Shown here in pieces: positions 8,934-17,486 of a stretch of DNA of 64,000 nucleotides. The position numbers were made by a program, and so were the translations under genes. Every line of letters begins with the position of its first letter. Positions within the stretch are counted from its first letter, which is position 1. Below the pieces are notes generated by a model. The model saw only the letters and a list, made by a program, of their open reading frames with translations. It was not told the DNA's origin and made no database searches. The DNA comes from Wagnerdoeblera intermedia (GTDB lineage Bacteria > Pseudomonadota > Alphaproteobacteria > Rhodobacterales > Rhodobacteraceae), in NCBI RefSeq assembly GCF_042647465.1, contig NZ_JBHRVN010000005.1. The stretch is one strand, 5' to 3'.

Positions 8934-9055
8934 CACCCACCTCAAGATGTCCACTATCAATGGTGGACATCTAGCAGGCACTCCATCACGCCGTCAGAGC
9001 GCCGACACCGGACGGATACGCAGAAACCATTGCGTAAGCGGGGAGCCGAGACCGT

Positions 9056-10654
9056 TCAGGCGCGGTAATTCCACGGCATCAGAGCGTCGATGTCCGAACT
9101 TGGCCATTGGTTCGCGATGCGCTGCAATGTTTGGGTGAGCCATGCGGTGGGGTCGACGTCGTTCATGCGGCAGGTCTGCAGGAGTGTGGCGATGGTTGCC
9201 CATGTCCGCCCGCCACCATCGGATCCGGCAAAGAGACTGTTCTTACGGATGATTGTTTGCGGTCTGATGGCCCGCTCGACGATGTTGGAGTCCAACTCGA
9301 CGCGTCCATCCCGGAGGAAGCGTTCGAAGACGGTGCGACGGGTCATGGCATAGCGGATGGCTTCGGCCAGTTTTGATTTTCCGGAGATCCGGGCCAGCGT
9401 GTTCTGCCACAGGTTAAAGAGCGCCTCGACGATCGGAGCAGAGGCCGTCTGCCGGGCGCTTGCGCGTATGTCCGGCGCACAGCCTCGGATAGCCGCCTCA
9501 TTTTCCCAGAGCTTTGCCATCATCTCCAGCGTGGCGGTGGCCACTTCTGAGATGCCCGCCACATGAAGCTCATAGAACTTGCGTCGGCTATGTGCCCAGC
9601 AGCCTGCCAACCGAGGGCCGTCATTGCCACCGTCTTTGCGGGTCAGCTTGGTATAGGCGGTATATCCGTCCACCTGGAGAATGCCGCTGTAACCACCGAG
9701 ATGGCGACGAACGCAGTCACCGGATCGGCTGTCTTCAAAACGATAGACGACCATGGGCGGAGCCTGGCCCCCAAAGGGGCGATCATCGCGGGCATAGGCC
9801 CAAAGCCAGGCCTTTCTGGCAGCCCCGCTGCCCGGCCTCAGGGTGGGGAGTGTGGTCTCATCCGCAAAAATACGTTCGCCCTTTTTCACCTCGGCAAAGA
9901 GGTGATCGGCCAGGATATCCAATTCAAAACCGAGCCGACCCATCCATTGCGCCATTAAACGGCGTTCCAGTTCGACACCGTCACGTGCATAGATACCTTC
10001 CTGCCGATAGAGCGGCAGACCATCGGCATATTTTGAGACGGCGATCTGCGCCAGCAGCGTCTCAGTCGGCAGCCCGGCCTCGATCAGATGCACCGGCGCA
10101 GGGGCCTGAAGAATGCCATTTCCATTGCTGAGCGCATATTTGGGTCGGCGGGTAACAATGACACGGAACCGCGCGGGAGTGACGTCCAGCCGTTCAGAGA
10201 CATCTTCCCCGATCCGCACCCTTGGCAGGCCGGCATGTTCCGGCAGGACTTCCGGTTCGATCACCACTTCGACCCGCTCCAGATGTGGCGCAAAGCCTTT
10301 ACGGGGCCGCGGGGCACGTGTTGCGGTCCCGCGACGATGAGGGCTGACCTGCGCAGTCAGCGCCGCAATGCCCGTCTCTATTTCCTCGAAGACAAAGGTC
10401 TGTTGAGCATCCGCGTCGCCGATCTGCCCCTCGCCCCCGAACTTCTCCGAGCGACGGCCAAACCGCGCCCGATCAAAGCTTTTCAACGTCTGCAGCAGAG
10501 CTTTGATCCGCTCTTCGGCATCGGCATGACGCGCTTTCAATACCTCGACTTCGCGTTCCAACGCTTCCGTGCGCGCGGCCTTTGCGGCCATAGCGCGCAG
10601 CATGGATTTCAGCGTATCCACATCGTCCGGAAGGGGTAAATCATCAGAGCTCAT
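9056..10654 (-). CDS. tnpC: IS66 TnpC transposase, full length
   Basis: About 532 residues from MSSDDLPLPDDVDTLKSML; an upstream in-frame ATG at 10684 is less likely. An N-terminal coiled coil (residues ~10-60), a basic region SFDRARFGRRSEKFGG, and the catalytic core (RIFADETTLPTL, GILQVDGYTAYTKL) precede the C-terminal block IVERAIRPQTIIRKNSLFAG ending ALMPWNYRA. Contrast with the disrupted tnpC of the neighbouring IS66. Expected to be functional with its tnpA and tnpB. Confidence 0.93.
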   Translation of the reverse strand: MSSDDLPLPDDVDTLKSMLRAMAAKAARTEALEREVEVLKARHADAEERIKALLQTLKSFDRARFGRRSEKFGGEGQIGDADAQQTFVFEEIETGIAALTAQVSPHRRGTATRAPRPRKGFAPHLERVEVVIEPEVLPEHAGLPRVRIGEDVSERLDVTPARFRVIVTRRPKYALSNGNGILQAPAPVHLIEAGLPTETLLAQIAVSKYADGLPLYRQEGIYARDGVELERRLMAQWMGRLGFELDILADHLFAEVKKGERIFADETTLPTLRPGSGAARKAWLWAYARDDRPFGGQAPPMVVYRFEDSRSGDCVRRHLGGYSGILQVDGYTAYTKLTRKDGGNDGPRLAGCWAHSRRKFYELHVAGISEVATATLEMMAKLWENEAAIRGCAPDIRASARQTASAPIVEALFNLWQNTLARISGKSKLAEAIRYAMTRRTVFERFLRDGRVELDSNIVERAIRPQTIIRKNSLFAGSDGGGRTWATIATLLQTCRMNDVDPTAWLTQTLQRIANQWPSSDIDALMPWNYRA

Positions 10655-10742
10655 TTCCCTGTAATATAAGCATATTCCGGTCATGAATGCGCGAAGTTTC
10701 TGCTGTTGGTGCGCTGATTTTTATCGCACATTCCGGGGGGAA

Positions 10743-11093
10743 CTACCCGACCAGTTCAGGCCTGCGAACCCGCACGGGGCGCACGCGCGTCCAGTCCAAC
10801 CCGTCCACCAGCGCCATGAGCTGGGACTGACTGAGCCGGAGCTGCGCCTGCCCGGCGCGGGGCCAGCAAAACCCCGATCGTTCAAGGCGTTTTGTATAAA
10901 GACAGACACCGCTGCCGTCCCACCAAACGATTTTAATCCGATCAGCCCGCTTCGCACGGAAAGCGTAAAGCGCCCCGCTGAACGGGTCGCTGCCACTGTC
11001 GCGCACCAAGGCGAGTAAGCTGTCTGGCCCCTTTCGGAAGTCGACCGGCGTCAAAGAAAGGAAGACCTTCACGTCAGACGGAAACAGGCTCAT
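10743..11093 (-). CDS. tnpB: IS66 TnpB (Orf2) protein
   Basis: 116 residues: MSLFPSDVKVFLSLTPVDFR, then GALYAFRAKRADRIKIVWWD and the CLYTKRLERSGFCWP segment, the hallmark of IS66 Orf2. Its start overlaps the tnpA stop by 4 bp (11090-11093), the same coupling seen in the other IS66. Confidence 0.92.
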   Translation of the reverse strand: MSLFPSDVKVFLSLTPVDFRKGPDSLLALVRDSGSDPFSGALYAFRAKRADRIKIVWWDGSGVCLYTKRLERSGFCWPRAGQAQLRLSQSQLMALVDGLDWTRVRPVRVRRPELVG

Positions 11094-11479
11094 GCTGAAC
11101 GCACGACGCGAATAAATTTGCGCAGCGCCTCTTCACTCACGTCCGGTGTGATGCGCAGCGTAACATCACCAATCATCAGCTCAATCGCAGGCGGTGGCTC
11201 TGCCACCGGCGACCCAACAGATCGGCGCAGACGGTCCAGATGGGCCTTACGCCAGCCAAAGAGTTGCGGTGCCGTCACGCCCAGCCTGCGCGCCAGAGCC
11301 GAAACATTCACCCCGGGCACGAGCGCGGCAGCAACAGCGTCGGCTTTGAACTCATCTGACCAGCGCCGCCGCTCGGCTACAGGGGCGCCGTCAAAACGCT
11401 CAACAAAAGCCTCCACGAATTCCAGCCGACCAGTCGCAGGCACAGTCGCAGAGATAGTTGTAGGGGTAGTCTCTGACAT
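11090..11479 (-). CDS. tnpA: IS66 TnpA (Orf1) protein
   Basis: 129 residues with a transposase_8-type helix-turn-helix (RRWSDEFKADAVAAALVPG, VNVSALARRLGVTAPQLFGW). The N-terminal 30 residues are Thr/Ser/Val-rich and may be partly untranslated leader. Likely DNA-binding subunit of the transposition complex. Confidence 0.88.
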   Translation of the reverse strand: MSETTPTTISATVPATGRLEFVEAFVERFDGAPVAERRRWSDEFKADAVAAALVPGVNVSALARRLGVTAPQLFGWRKAHLDRLRRSVGSPVAEPPPAIELMIGDVTLRITPDVSEEALRKFIRVVRSA

Positions 11480-11644
11480 AAGGCCTCACGCATACTCAGG
11501 ATGCAGGAAGCATAACTATCTCACGAAAGCCCGTAACCCATGGGGTCGGCTGCCCGCTTACACCATTGCTGCAGCCGAATAACTTCAACAGCTATCGTGC
11601 CCACACTGAGTGAGAGCCCGAAATTACAGGATGATAGGGTCTAA

Positions 11645-12118
11645 ATGTCTGTTTCGAACCATGAATATCTTGGCAACTACGTTGTCAGCCTAGCAGCGTT
11701 TAAGGCCATGCCGCTTGAAGAAGATACTATGGGTGACTCCATCGGGTTCGTTTTCAAACTGGATGCGCCAGAGCTCGTTGTTTTGAAACTGCCGCAAAAG
11801 GTTGCGAATGCCCTCGCACAAGAGATCGGCAAGATGGTGGAAAACCTGCCGGACACCGCGTTTGATGCGCTTCAGCACAAGGCCATGGAGATTTTCGATC
11901 AAAATGTCCCGCTGCAAGCTGATTTTCCTGAAACGGTCTACCGGTCGGACGTTAGCCACTATGGGAAATTCATCCACGTGAATTCCTATAAGGACCATTT
12001 CAAGCTGGATGTAACGATGTTCGACAACTCCACTGTGCGTTACTCAATGCCTCTCGGGGTTGCCATGGCCATCCAGGACAACATTATCGCGGCCCTTGAA
12101 GCCGGAACCGATGCCTGA
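11645..12118 (+). CDS. Hypothetical protein, 157 aa
   Basis: Begins MSVSNHEYLGNYVVSLAAF. Soluble, no signal peptide or membrane segment. The C-terminal half (VSHYGKFIHVNSYKDHFKL followed by DVTMFDNSTVRYSMPLG) looks like a small beta-rich domain, and the end is helical. A strong terminator at 12156-12187 follows, so it is probably a single-gene transcript. It lies just right of the IS66 at 9034-11561 and may belong to the plasmid backbone. I do not recognise a family. Confidence 0.65.
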   Translation: MSVSNHEYLGNYVVSLAAFKAMPLEEDTMGDSIGFVFKLDAPELVVLKLPQKVANALAQEIGKMVENLPDTAFDALQHKAMEIFDQNVPLQADFPETVYRSDVSHYGKFIHVNSYKDHFKLDVTMFDNSTVRYSMPLGVAMAIQDNIIAALEAGTDA

Positions 12119-12155
12119 TCCAGCTGCACCTCCGCAAGCCTGAGCCTTATTACAG

Positions 12156-12187
12156 ATAAACCCCCGCCGCTTCAGGTGGGGGTTTAT
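12156..12187. terminator. Strong hairpin terminator, both directions
   Basis: ATAAACCCCC and GGGGGTTTAT pair perfectly, extended inward by GCC/GGT, for a stem of about 13 bp with a loop of about 6 nt. The symmetrical A and T runs suit termination of the plus-strand gene ending at 12118 and possibly of the minus-strand gene ending at 12312. Confidence 0.85.
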
Positions 12188-12311
12188 GCTTCCAGAGATT
12201 GCCTCGAAATTCTTTACGATGATCCCGGAAAATGGGTTGGCTGGAAGGCCGAACCGTCGAGATAGGTTGCCCTACAAAACGCTTGGGTGAGTCTGGGCTG
12301 GTCGCGCACAG

Positions 12312-13325
12312 CTACTGCGAGAGTGCGACTGGTGCGAAGGCCCGCGTGATCATGCCTTCCATCGCGGTTAAGAAAGAGGTGTTTTCCGCCACGCCCTCTC
12401 CACCTGTGGCCTGCCATAGCGCAAGGCAAGTGTCCCCTGATTGCGCTGTCGTGCGCCGCAGGCCTGTCGGTTCTTGCGGCCACGGCACCTGCAATGCCTT
12501 TTCTGCTTCGCCGCAGCTGTCGTAGCTAAGAGCGAGGAGCGTTACAGGCCCATCCGGGCTTTGCAGATCGGCAAGAACCCCTGCTCGATACACGACCGAA
12601 GAGCCGTTGATCCCCTCTCCGACGGCGCGGCCAAAATCTGCGGAAAACAGGAAGGCTTGCATCAAATAGCTATCTTCTGTCGGCATAATCCGTACAAATG
12701 CCTGTCCGTCGGGGGTGTCCAGTGCAGACGGCTGTGCCGTAGCCCGCATCAGGGCCTTTGCAGAGCTGGCTTGATAGACGATTGTGGGTGCGACTTTCAC
12801 AATGCTTGCTGTGCCAGTCGGCCCTACCCAAGGATTTTCCGGATCAATGCTGGCGGGGTCGAAGACTCCCAAATCGCCGTTAGCAAACAGATCCTGCGCT
12901 TCATCTAGGGTTTTAAAACCTATTTCAGGTAATCTGGCCGCGACCTCTTGCGGAAAACCGCGTGGGCCACCCCAGATGACAGCCTCTTCCGGGCGTTGGC
13001 CATAAAGGCCGAAGAACTCAACCTCATAAGGGGCGAAACCTGCTTTAGCTTCAAAATTTTTGCTGTCTGCCGTGCCCATCGCTCTCAAAGCAGAGCTTTC
13101 CAATCCAACGACAGCACGCTGAGCCTGTGCTGCGGTGAAGTCCGTTGTTCCAAAAACCGTTGAAAGCGCGTGAAGATTTACGAATGCCGCGGGCTCGCGT
13201 GATTGGAAAATTTCGGCCGGAAGAGCCGCAAGGGCACGACTGAAATGATCATGCACATCTGCCTGTCCCCGCAACGGAATCATGATTGCCCCTGCGAGCA
13301 GCATAATCGAGTTTATCAGCTTCAA
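12312..13325 (-). CDS. Secreted protein of unknown function
   Basis: 337 residues with a signal peptide (MKLINSIMLLAGAIMIPLRG, cleavage near GQADVH). The mature region has a globular helical N-terminal part (HFSRALAALPAEIFQSREPA) and a C-terminal half with two cysteines (SYDSCGEAEKA, SGDTCLALWQ) that could form a disulfide. A PEEAVIWGGPRGFPQEVA stretch recalls lipoprotein or periplasmic binding folds, but I cannot name a family. No near neighbour in the same direction. Confidence 0.65.
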   Translation of the reverse strand: MKLINSIMLLAGAIMIPLRGQADVHDHFSRALAALPAEIFQSREPAAFVNLHALSTVFGTTDFTAAQAQRAVVGLESSALRAMGTADSKNFEAKAGFAPYEVEFFGLYGQRPEEAVIWGGPRGFPQEVAARLPEIGFKTLDEAQDLFANGDLGVFDPASIDPENPWVGPTGTASIVKVAPTIVYQASSAKALMRATAQPSALDTPDGQAFVRIMPTEDSYLMQAFLFSADFGRAVGEGINGSSVVYRAGVLADLQSPDGPVTLLALSYDSCGEAEKALQVPWPQEPTGLRRTTAQSGDTCLALWQATGGEGVAENTSFLTAMEGMITRAFAPVALSQ

Positions 13326-13870
13326 ATTTTTGTCCTCGCTGCAGCTTGTTGGCTTTCACACCTTCATCTCTTTAGGACGCGGCGCTTCGTCATTTCCTTG
13401 GTTCTTACCAAGCTATGCAGCGCCTCCCTATCGGTTTTGCTCGACTGCAAGTCGAAACTCTTGCCAAGATGCGCCGGTATTGCTTTAATTGCCCCACTTT
13501 CTGCTTTGCAGAGTCCAGATCGTCGTCTGGGGCAGAGGCCAAAGACAAGCTGATCGTAGGCAGATACCTGCGGCGCAACGGCCCGAAAGGGTGCATCTCG
13601 TCTGATCTTAGGATCATTCAGGTGGCTGGCTTATGAAGCCTATGCGGTGGTTGTAATGACCTTGAGGGAGAGCGAGAGATCCCGAACCGCACCACAGTCT
13701 GAGGGATATGGCCCCTCAGCCACGCCCGTCCGGCCGCATCGGCCGCCAGCGCGTGAGGCATGGACCAAATCCATGCGGGCTGTCTAACTGTGTCTGAAAT
13801 CCTGAATCCGCAACCCATGGGGGCACGCCCTTGTGGGGCTTGGCCTCCACCTAACTGAAGGAGAGCCAGC
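13326..13870. other. 545-bp intergenic region
   Basis: No supported gene. The left part should hold the promoter of the minus-strand gene at 12312-13325. The right part (13640-13870) is rich in short inverted repeats and leads into nrdH. A hairpin TGGGGGC (13818-13824) / GCCTCCA (13843-13849) is followed by AAGGAG. It opens AACCCATGGGG, similar to the AACCCTGATGGGG opening of the leaders further right, but without a U-tract. Confidence 0.4.
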
Positions 13871-14098
13871 ATGGACGCTGGGATTATTGTCTATTCCAAG
13901 CCTGGATGCGTGCAATGCACTGCGACCACGCGGGCTTTGGAAGCGCGGAAGCTTTCGTATGACGTAGTGGATCTTACTCAAGATCCCGCTGCTATGGATC
14001 GCGTAACCCGGCTTGGTTATCGCCAGGCGCCTGTGGTTATCGCAGGTGAGAAGCATTGGGCTGGTTTCCGGCCCGATCTGATTGCCAACCTTCCCTGA
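13871..14098 (+). CDS. nrdH: NrdH-like glutaredoxin
   Basis: 75 residues, single thioredoxin fold. The redox motif CVQC is at residues 13-16 (SKPGCVQCTATTRALE), the cis-Pro region is YRQAPVVI, and the C-terminal HWAGFRPDLI is the NrdH signature. NrdH proteins usually deliver electrons from thioredoxin reductase to class Ib ribonucleotide reductase. No nrdEF is present in the window, so here it may serve host reductase or plasmid DNA synthesis. It precedes the bet-exo operon by 96 bp and may share its transcript. Confidence 0.88.
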   Translation: MDAGIIVYSKPGCVQCTATTRALEARKLSYDVVDLTQDPAAMDRVTRLGYRQAPVVIAGEKHWAGFRPDLIANLP

Positions 14099-14130
14099 CA
14101 ACTGACCGACAGCAGGTCTGATCCTGCTCA

Positions 14131-14194
14131 ATCCCAAACGGGAGTCACAGCACTCCCAAGGGGTGCCGGACTCTCATTTTTTTAGGAGAATGAT
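14131..14194 (+). promoter_or_regulatory. Attenuator-like leader 1 (bet)
   Basis: GGGAGTC (14140-14146) can pair either with GACTCTC (14169-14175), giving a terminator-like stem followed by T7 (14177-14183), or with ACTCCC (14152-14157). The two pairings exclude each other. After the T-run comes A then GGAG (14185-14188), 6 nt before the ATG. First of five leaders with the same plan. Confidence 0.65.
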
Positions 14195-15319
14195 ATGTCT
14201 GAACTTCGCATCCCCTACCCGACCGAGCGCGCTGGCAAACGTGGCCTGGACCTTCAGAAATGGGGCGTCCTCATCAACACCACATTCCCAGCTGCCCAGA
14301 CTGAAGACGCCATCATCAACGCTTGGGATCTTGCTCAAGTCCGCGGGCTGGATGTTTTCAGCGGGCACATCGCAATCGTGTCGCAGCGCCGGAAAGTCGA
14401 TAATCACTGGATCAATCAGGAAAGCTGCTGGCTCACCCTGAAGGCCCAGATCTACACCGCGCACAAAACGGGTGCATTCGCCGGCATCGACCCCATCACT
14501 TTCGGGCCGATGGTTGAACGCACCTACTCTGGCTTCAAACGTCAGGATAATGGCCCAAATACTGAGCAAACCGTGTCTTTCACGGTCCCCGAGTATGTTA
14601 CGGCCACCGTCTACCGCTTCGTAAATGGGCAACGTTGCGCGTTCTCGGACACCCTTTTCTTTGATGAGGCTGTCCCGATCGTCAATAAATTCCCTACCGG
14701 TCTGTGGGCTAAGGCCCCTACCCTCATGCTCTCAAAATGTGCAAAGGCAGCTGCCCTCCGGCTCGGCTTCGCGGAATGTGACTACTCCGCAGACGAAATG
14801 GACGGGCAGATTATGAACCCTGAAACTGTGTCCGACCTTACAGCGGAGCCTCAAAGGCTTTCTGCAGGGCCGTCTACTCTGGCTAATCCTACCGCGATCC
14901 CGGCTTCCGAGTTCAACGAGGTGCCGCAAGGGACTGATGACGTGGTGTCCAGTTTCAACAAGGTGCATAGCCGCGCACTGCGCTGGCTGGATCGATCCGT
15001 CGATGCGGCTGTCACGCTGGGAGCGTTTGATGAAGCGATAGATAACATTCGCTCAACCCTCGAACCTGAACTTCACGACATTTCGGTGTCGCTGGTGAAT
15101 GGTCTCAAGGGCATTTTTGCAGATCCCCGAGGGCCTTCCCTTTGGGCATACCTTTGCGAGGCCCGCCGCCGCGGACCCGAAGCCTGTGATATGGCCTCTA
15201 AAGAGGTCAATAATCAGGCCGCCTCAGGCAAGCTTTCCAAAGCTGCTGCCGATGGCGCCAACACCGTGCTGAACTTTAACCGGGCTCTTCAACGCCTGAG
15301 CGCAAGTGCAGCTGCATGA
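14195..15319 (+). CDS. bet: Bet/RecT-type single-strand annealing protein
   Basis: 374 residues. The N-terminal 210 match the phage Bet pattern: LTLKAQIYTAHKTGAFAGID, then a beta region, TGLWAKAPTLMLSKCAKAAA and LRLGFAECDYSADEMDG. Bet proteins coat single strands and anneal complementary DNA. The C-terminal 160 residues (a Ser/Pro linker, then a helical domain WLDRSVDAAVTLGAF...) are longer than in lambda Bet and may bind partner proteins. Next gene is the exonuclease partner at 15381, so this is a two-component recombination module as in phages and SXT-type elements. Transcription is probably affected by the leader just upstream. Confidence 0.88.
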   Translation: MSELRIPYPTERAGKRGLDLQKWGVLINTTFPAAQTEDAIINAWDLAQVRGLDVFSGHIAIVSQRRKVDNHWINQESCWLTLKAQIYTAHKTGAFAGIDPITFGPMVERTYSGFKRQDNGPNTEQTVSFTVPEYVTATVYRFVNGQRCAFSDTLFFDEAVPIVNKFPTGLWAKAPTLMLSKCAKAAALRLGFAECDYSADEMDGQIMNPETVSDLTAEPQRLSAGPSTLANPTAIPASEFNEVPQGTDDVVSSFNKVHSRALRWLDRSVDAAVTLGAFDEAIDNIRSTLEPELHDISVSLVNGLKGIFADPRGPSLWAYLCEARRRGPEACDMASKEVNNQAASGKLSKAAADGANTVLNFNRALQRLSASAAA

Positions 15320-15323
15320 CTTC

Positions 15324-15380
15324 AACCCCTGAGGGGCTACCCCCTCATGGCGGTGGCCCCTTATTTTTTGGAGCCTCCAC
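15324..15380 (+). promoter_or_regulatory. Attenuator-like leader 2 (exo)
   Basis: Terminator-like stem GGGGCTACC (15333-15341) / GGTGGCCCC (15352-15360) is followed by TTATTTTTT and directly by GGAG (15370-15373), 7 nt before the ATG. Alternative stem CCTGAGGGG (15328-15336) / CCCCTCATGG (15341-15350) uses the same GGGG, so only one can form. Confidence 0.65.
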
Positions 15381-16337
15381 ATGAAGTTCATCCGACTGAC
15401 CCAATCGACGCCGGAATGGCTCGAATGGCGCAGAGGCGGGATTACGGCATCCGACGTATCCGCCCTCTTCGGTAAAAACCCCTATAAGACTGAATGGAAG
15501 CTCTGGGCTGAAAAGACCGGACTTCAGGCAGAAGACGACGTTATGGGTAATCCATATGTTCGTCGCGGTAAGGACTTTGAGCACCTGCTGCGCGAGCACG
15601 TTGTCGAAGAGCGCCAGATCGGCATCTTTCCTGCCTGTGTCGAGCACGACACCCTTTCGTTCTTGCGCGCTTCCCTTGACGGCATCGACCGCCACAGGAA
15701 GCCATGGGAGTTCAAAATCCCGTCTCCCGGCAATTTTGAAGAGGTCCGTAAGCACAGGCTCAACTCTGAGCCCGCTCAACGGTATTTCTATCAAGTGCAG
15801 CAGCAGCTGCTTGTCACGGGATCACACGAAGGCTTTCTCGTTTTCGGCCGATTGGAAGAAAGCGATGTAGGCATGCGTGTCGTTGAGACAATCCTTCTCA
15901 TCGTCACCGCAGACGCCGCCGTCCAACAGGAAATCGTAGCCCGCTCGCAAGAGTTCCTACGGAAAGTCCGGGACGGGATAGAGCCTGCCAAAGATCCAGA
16001 TCGCGATGTTTTCGCCCCGCAGACGCAAGAAGATGCGCACCGCTGGGCCACTGCATCGCAGGCGATCTTGCCCCTGCTCAGCCGCAAGGCCGAGCTGAAG
16101 GCAATGCTCGATGAGGTTGAAGCTGCCATCAAATCAGCAGCCGATCCCGTTATCGACGTTCTGGGTCAGAACAAATTTGGTGAATTCGCCGGGCTTCGCG
16201 CCACGCGGGTTGACCGCAAAGGCAGTGTCGATTGGGCCGAGCTTGTCAAAGCACATGGCCTGGATCCCACTGACGAAACAACCGTTGGTCCCTACCGCAA
16301 GGCAGGCACCAAAAGTCACCAGTTCACCGCGCTCTGA
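15381..16337 (+). CDS. YqaJ/lambda-exonuclease-type 5'-3' exonuclease
   Basis: 318 residues. The PD-(D/E)XK nuclease core is visible: RRGGITASDVSALFGKNPY (residues ~17-35), the catalytic ASLDGIDRHRKPWEFKIP with Asp, Glu and Lys (~92-111), and the helix YFYQVQQQLLVTGSHEGFLV. The family digests one strand of linear duplex DNA to expose single strands for the annealing partner, here Bet. A C-terminal region with a coiled coil (SRKAELKAMLDEVEAAIKSA) is not present in lambda Exo. Separated from bet by a leader with its own ribosome site. Confidence 0.88.
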   Translation: MKFIRLTQSTPEWLEWRRGGITASDVSALFGKNPYKTEWKLWAEKTGLQAEDDVMGNPYVRRGKDFEHLLREHVVEERQIGIFPACVEHDTLSFLRASLDGIDRHRKPWEFKIPSPGNFEEVRKHRLNSEPAQRYFYQVQQQLLVTGSHEGFLVFGRLEESDVGMRVVETILLIVTADAAVQQEIVARSQEFLRKVRDGIEPAKDPDRDVFAPQTQEDAHRWATASQAILPLLSRKAELKAMLDEVEAAIKSAADPVIDVLGQNKFGEFAGLRATRVDRKGSVDWAELVKAHGLDPTDETTVGPYRKAGTKSHQFTAL

Positions 16338-16351
16338 CCAGACGCGCAAAC

Positions 16352-16415
16352 AAACCCTGATGGGGAGAAAGCTTCCCATATCAGGGGCTTTCTCCCTTTT
16401 TTTACGGAGAAAGCT
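16352..16415 (+). promoter_or_regulatory. Attenuator-like leader 3 (AAA ATPase gene)
   Basis: Perfect 10-bp stem GGGAGAAAGC (16363-16372) / GCTTTCTCCC (16387-16396), then T7, AC and GGAG (16406-16409), 6 nt before the ATG. The competing stem CCCTGAT (16355-16361) / ATCAGGG (16380-16386), with an inner GGG/CCC, traps the left arm. Clearest example of the two-state plan. Confidence 0.7.
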
Positions 16416-17414
16416 ATGTCCCTGCACGCCAACAATCTGTCGTCGGCAATCAACTGGAACTTTCAAACCACTGACATCGGGCAGCTGTTCAAGCTCCCTT
16501 CGGCCATCGGTAAATCGGTCCCGGTCTTTGAAAACGACCTTCTCGTTCAGAAGATCACTCCTAACTACCACTTTGACGTAGACATGGTGAGGAGCATCCT
16601 CGCTTTCCTGTTTGCGGAGAACCATGGCGACGGCCTGATGTTCTATGGTCCGCATGGCTGCGGAAAAACCTCGCTCATCCGCGAAGTCCTCGGCCGTCTG
16701 CATTGGCCTACCCTCATGCTCTCGTGGAACGAGACTTCTGACACTGCTGATCTGATCGGCCGCGTCGGCATCTCCTTCGGCAACACTGAGTTTGAGTACG
16801 GTCCTTTGGCTTTGGCCGCCAAGAATGGCTATGCCCTTGTTATCAACGAAATCGACCGCGGCCGCGCAGGAAATCTGGTCGCGCTCAATGACATTCTCGA
16901 TGGTGGCAAGCTACTCATCAAAGAAACGGGTGAGGTCATCACCCCTCATAAAAACTTCAGGCTTATCTGCACCGCAAACTCTGCGGGCAGCGGGGATCTG
17001 ACCGGCGCCTATACCGGCTCCGTTCGGAAGCTCGATCCTGCCTTCCTCGATCGCTTTGCGATGTTGGAAGTGAGCTACATGGATCATCAGACCGAAACGG
17101 ATCTGATGCTTCTCCAATTCCCTGATTTTCAGGCAGCATCTGCCGAGTTCGTCTCGCGCATGTGTGCCTTTGCTGCTGAAACGAGAGCCAAATGCCACGA
17201 CGTGGCTGAAGCCCTCAATTCGCCCCTCTCAACGCGCGCTCTGACGCGGTTCTTCCGCTACGGCCTTTCTTTCGGCCTGCACCGGAAAATCGATCACGGG
17301 ACGCCTTGCGAGGAAACGGTGATGAACGCCCTTAATCTGGCGTATCTCAGCCGGCTTTCGCCTGAAGAGCGCGAAGTCGCTACCAACATTCTCAAGCTGA
17401 ACATCGGCTTCTAA
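16416..17414 (+). CDS. MoxR/CobS-like AAA+ ATPase
   Basis: 332 residues. Walker A GPHGCGKTS (residues 78-86), Walker B ALVINEIDRG (140-149), sensor 1 FRLICTANSAG and arginine-finger region KLDPAFLDRFAM are all present. The CobS/MoxR type acts as a chaperone-like ATPase that remodels a VWA-domain partner. Such a partner, CobT-like, is encoded two genes downstream at 18688-20637 with a DUF3150-like protein between. True cobaltochelatase is unlikely because no cobalamin genes are present. Phage and plasmid versions of this trio are known, but their job is not. Confidence 0.88.
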   Translation: MSLHANNLSSAINWNFQTTDIGQLFKLPSAIGKSVPVFENDLLVQKITPNYHFDVDMVRSILAFLFAENHGDGLMFYGPHGCGKTSLIREVLGRLHWPTLMLSWNETSDTADLIGRVGISFGNTEFEYGPLALAAKNGYALVINEIDRGRAGNLVALNDILDGGKLLIKETGEVITPHKNFRLICTANSAGSGDLTGAYTGSVRKLDPAFLDRFAMLEVSYMDHQTETDLMLLQFPDFQAASAEFVSRMCAFAAETRAKCHDVAEALNSPLSTRALTRFFRYGLSFGLHRKIDHGTPCEETVMNALNLAYLSRLSPEEREVATNILKLNIGF

Positions 17415-17423
17415 GCCAGTTTC

Positions 17424-17486
17424 AACCCTGATGGGGAGACACGTACTCCCATCGGGGGCGGTCTCCCTTTTTTTTGGAGAAAAAAG
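17424..17486 (+). promoter_or_regulatory. Attenuator-like leader 4 (DUF3150 gene)
   Basis: Terminator-like stem GGGAGAC (17434-17440) / GTCTCCC (17461-17467) is followed by T8 and immediately GGAG (17476-17479), 7 nt before the ATG. Competing stem GATGGG (17430-17435) / CCCATC (17448-17453), extended by CCC/GGG and AG/CT. Confidence 0.7.

Larger units (their letters stand above)
2594..9019 (-). mobile_element. IS66-family element, interrupted
   Basis: Terminal inverted repeats of about 21 bp, starting GTATCCGTCCGGTGTCGG, lie at 2594-2614 and 8999-9019 with one mismatch. They enclose tnpA, tnpB and tnpC in the usual IS66 order on the minus strand. tnpC is split by a foreign recombinase element at 2826-6793; without it the IS would be about 2.46 kb, normal for IS66. 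The 8 bp outside the two ends (GGCCTAGG and GCAGAAAC) differ, so there is no target duplication. One flank (dnaE2) has therefore been replaced since insertion. Confidence 0.85.
9034..11561 (-). mobile_element. IS66-family element, intact, 2,528 bp
   Basis: Inverted ends GTAAGCGGGGAGCCGA (9034) and, on the other strand, GTAAGCGGGCAGCCGA (ending 11561) match the usual IS66 GTAAGCG terminus. The 8-bp sequence ACCATTGC occurs at 9026-9033 and 11562-11569, a perfect target duplication. All three genes are open. It inserted 14 bp from the end of the older IS66 at 9019 and is the younger insertion. Confidence 0.95.
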
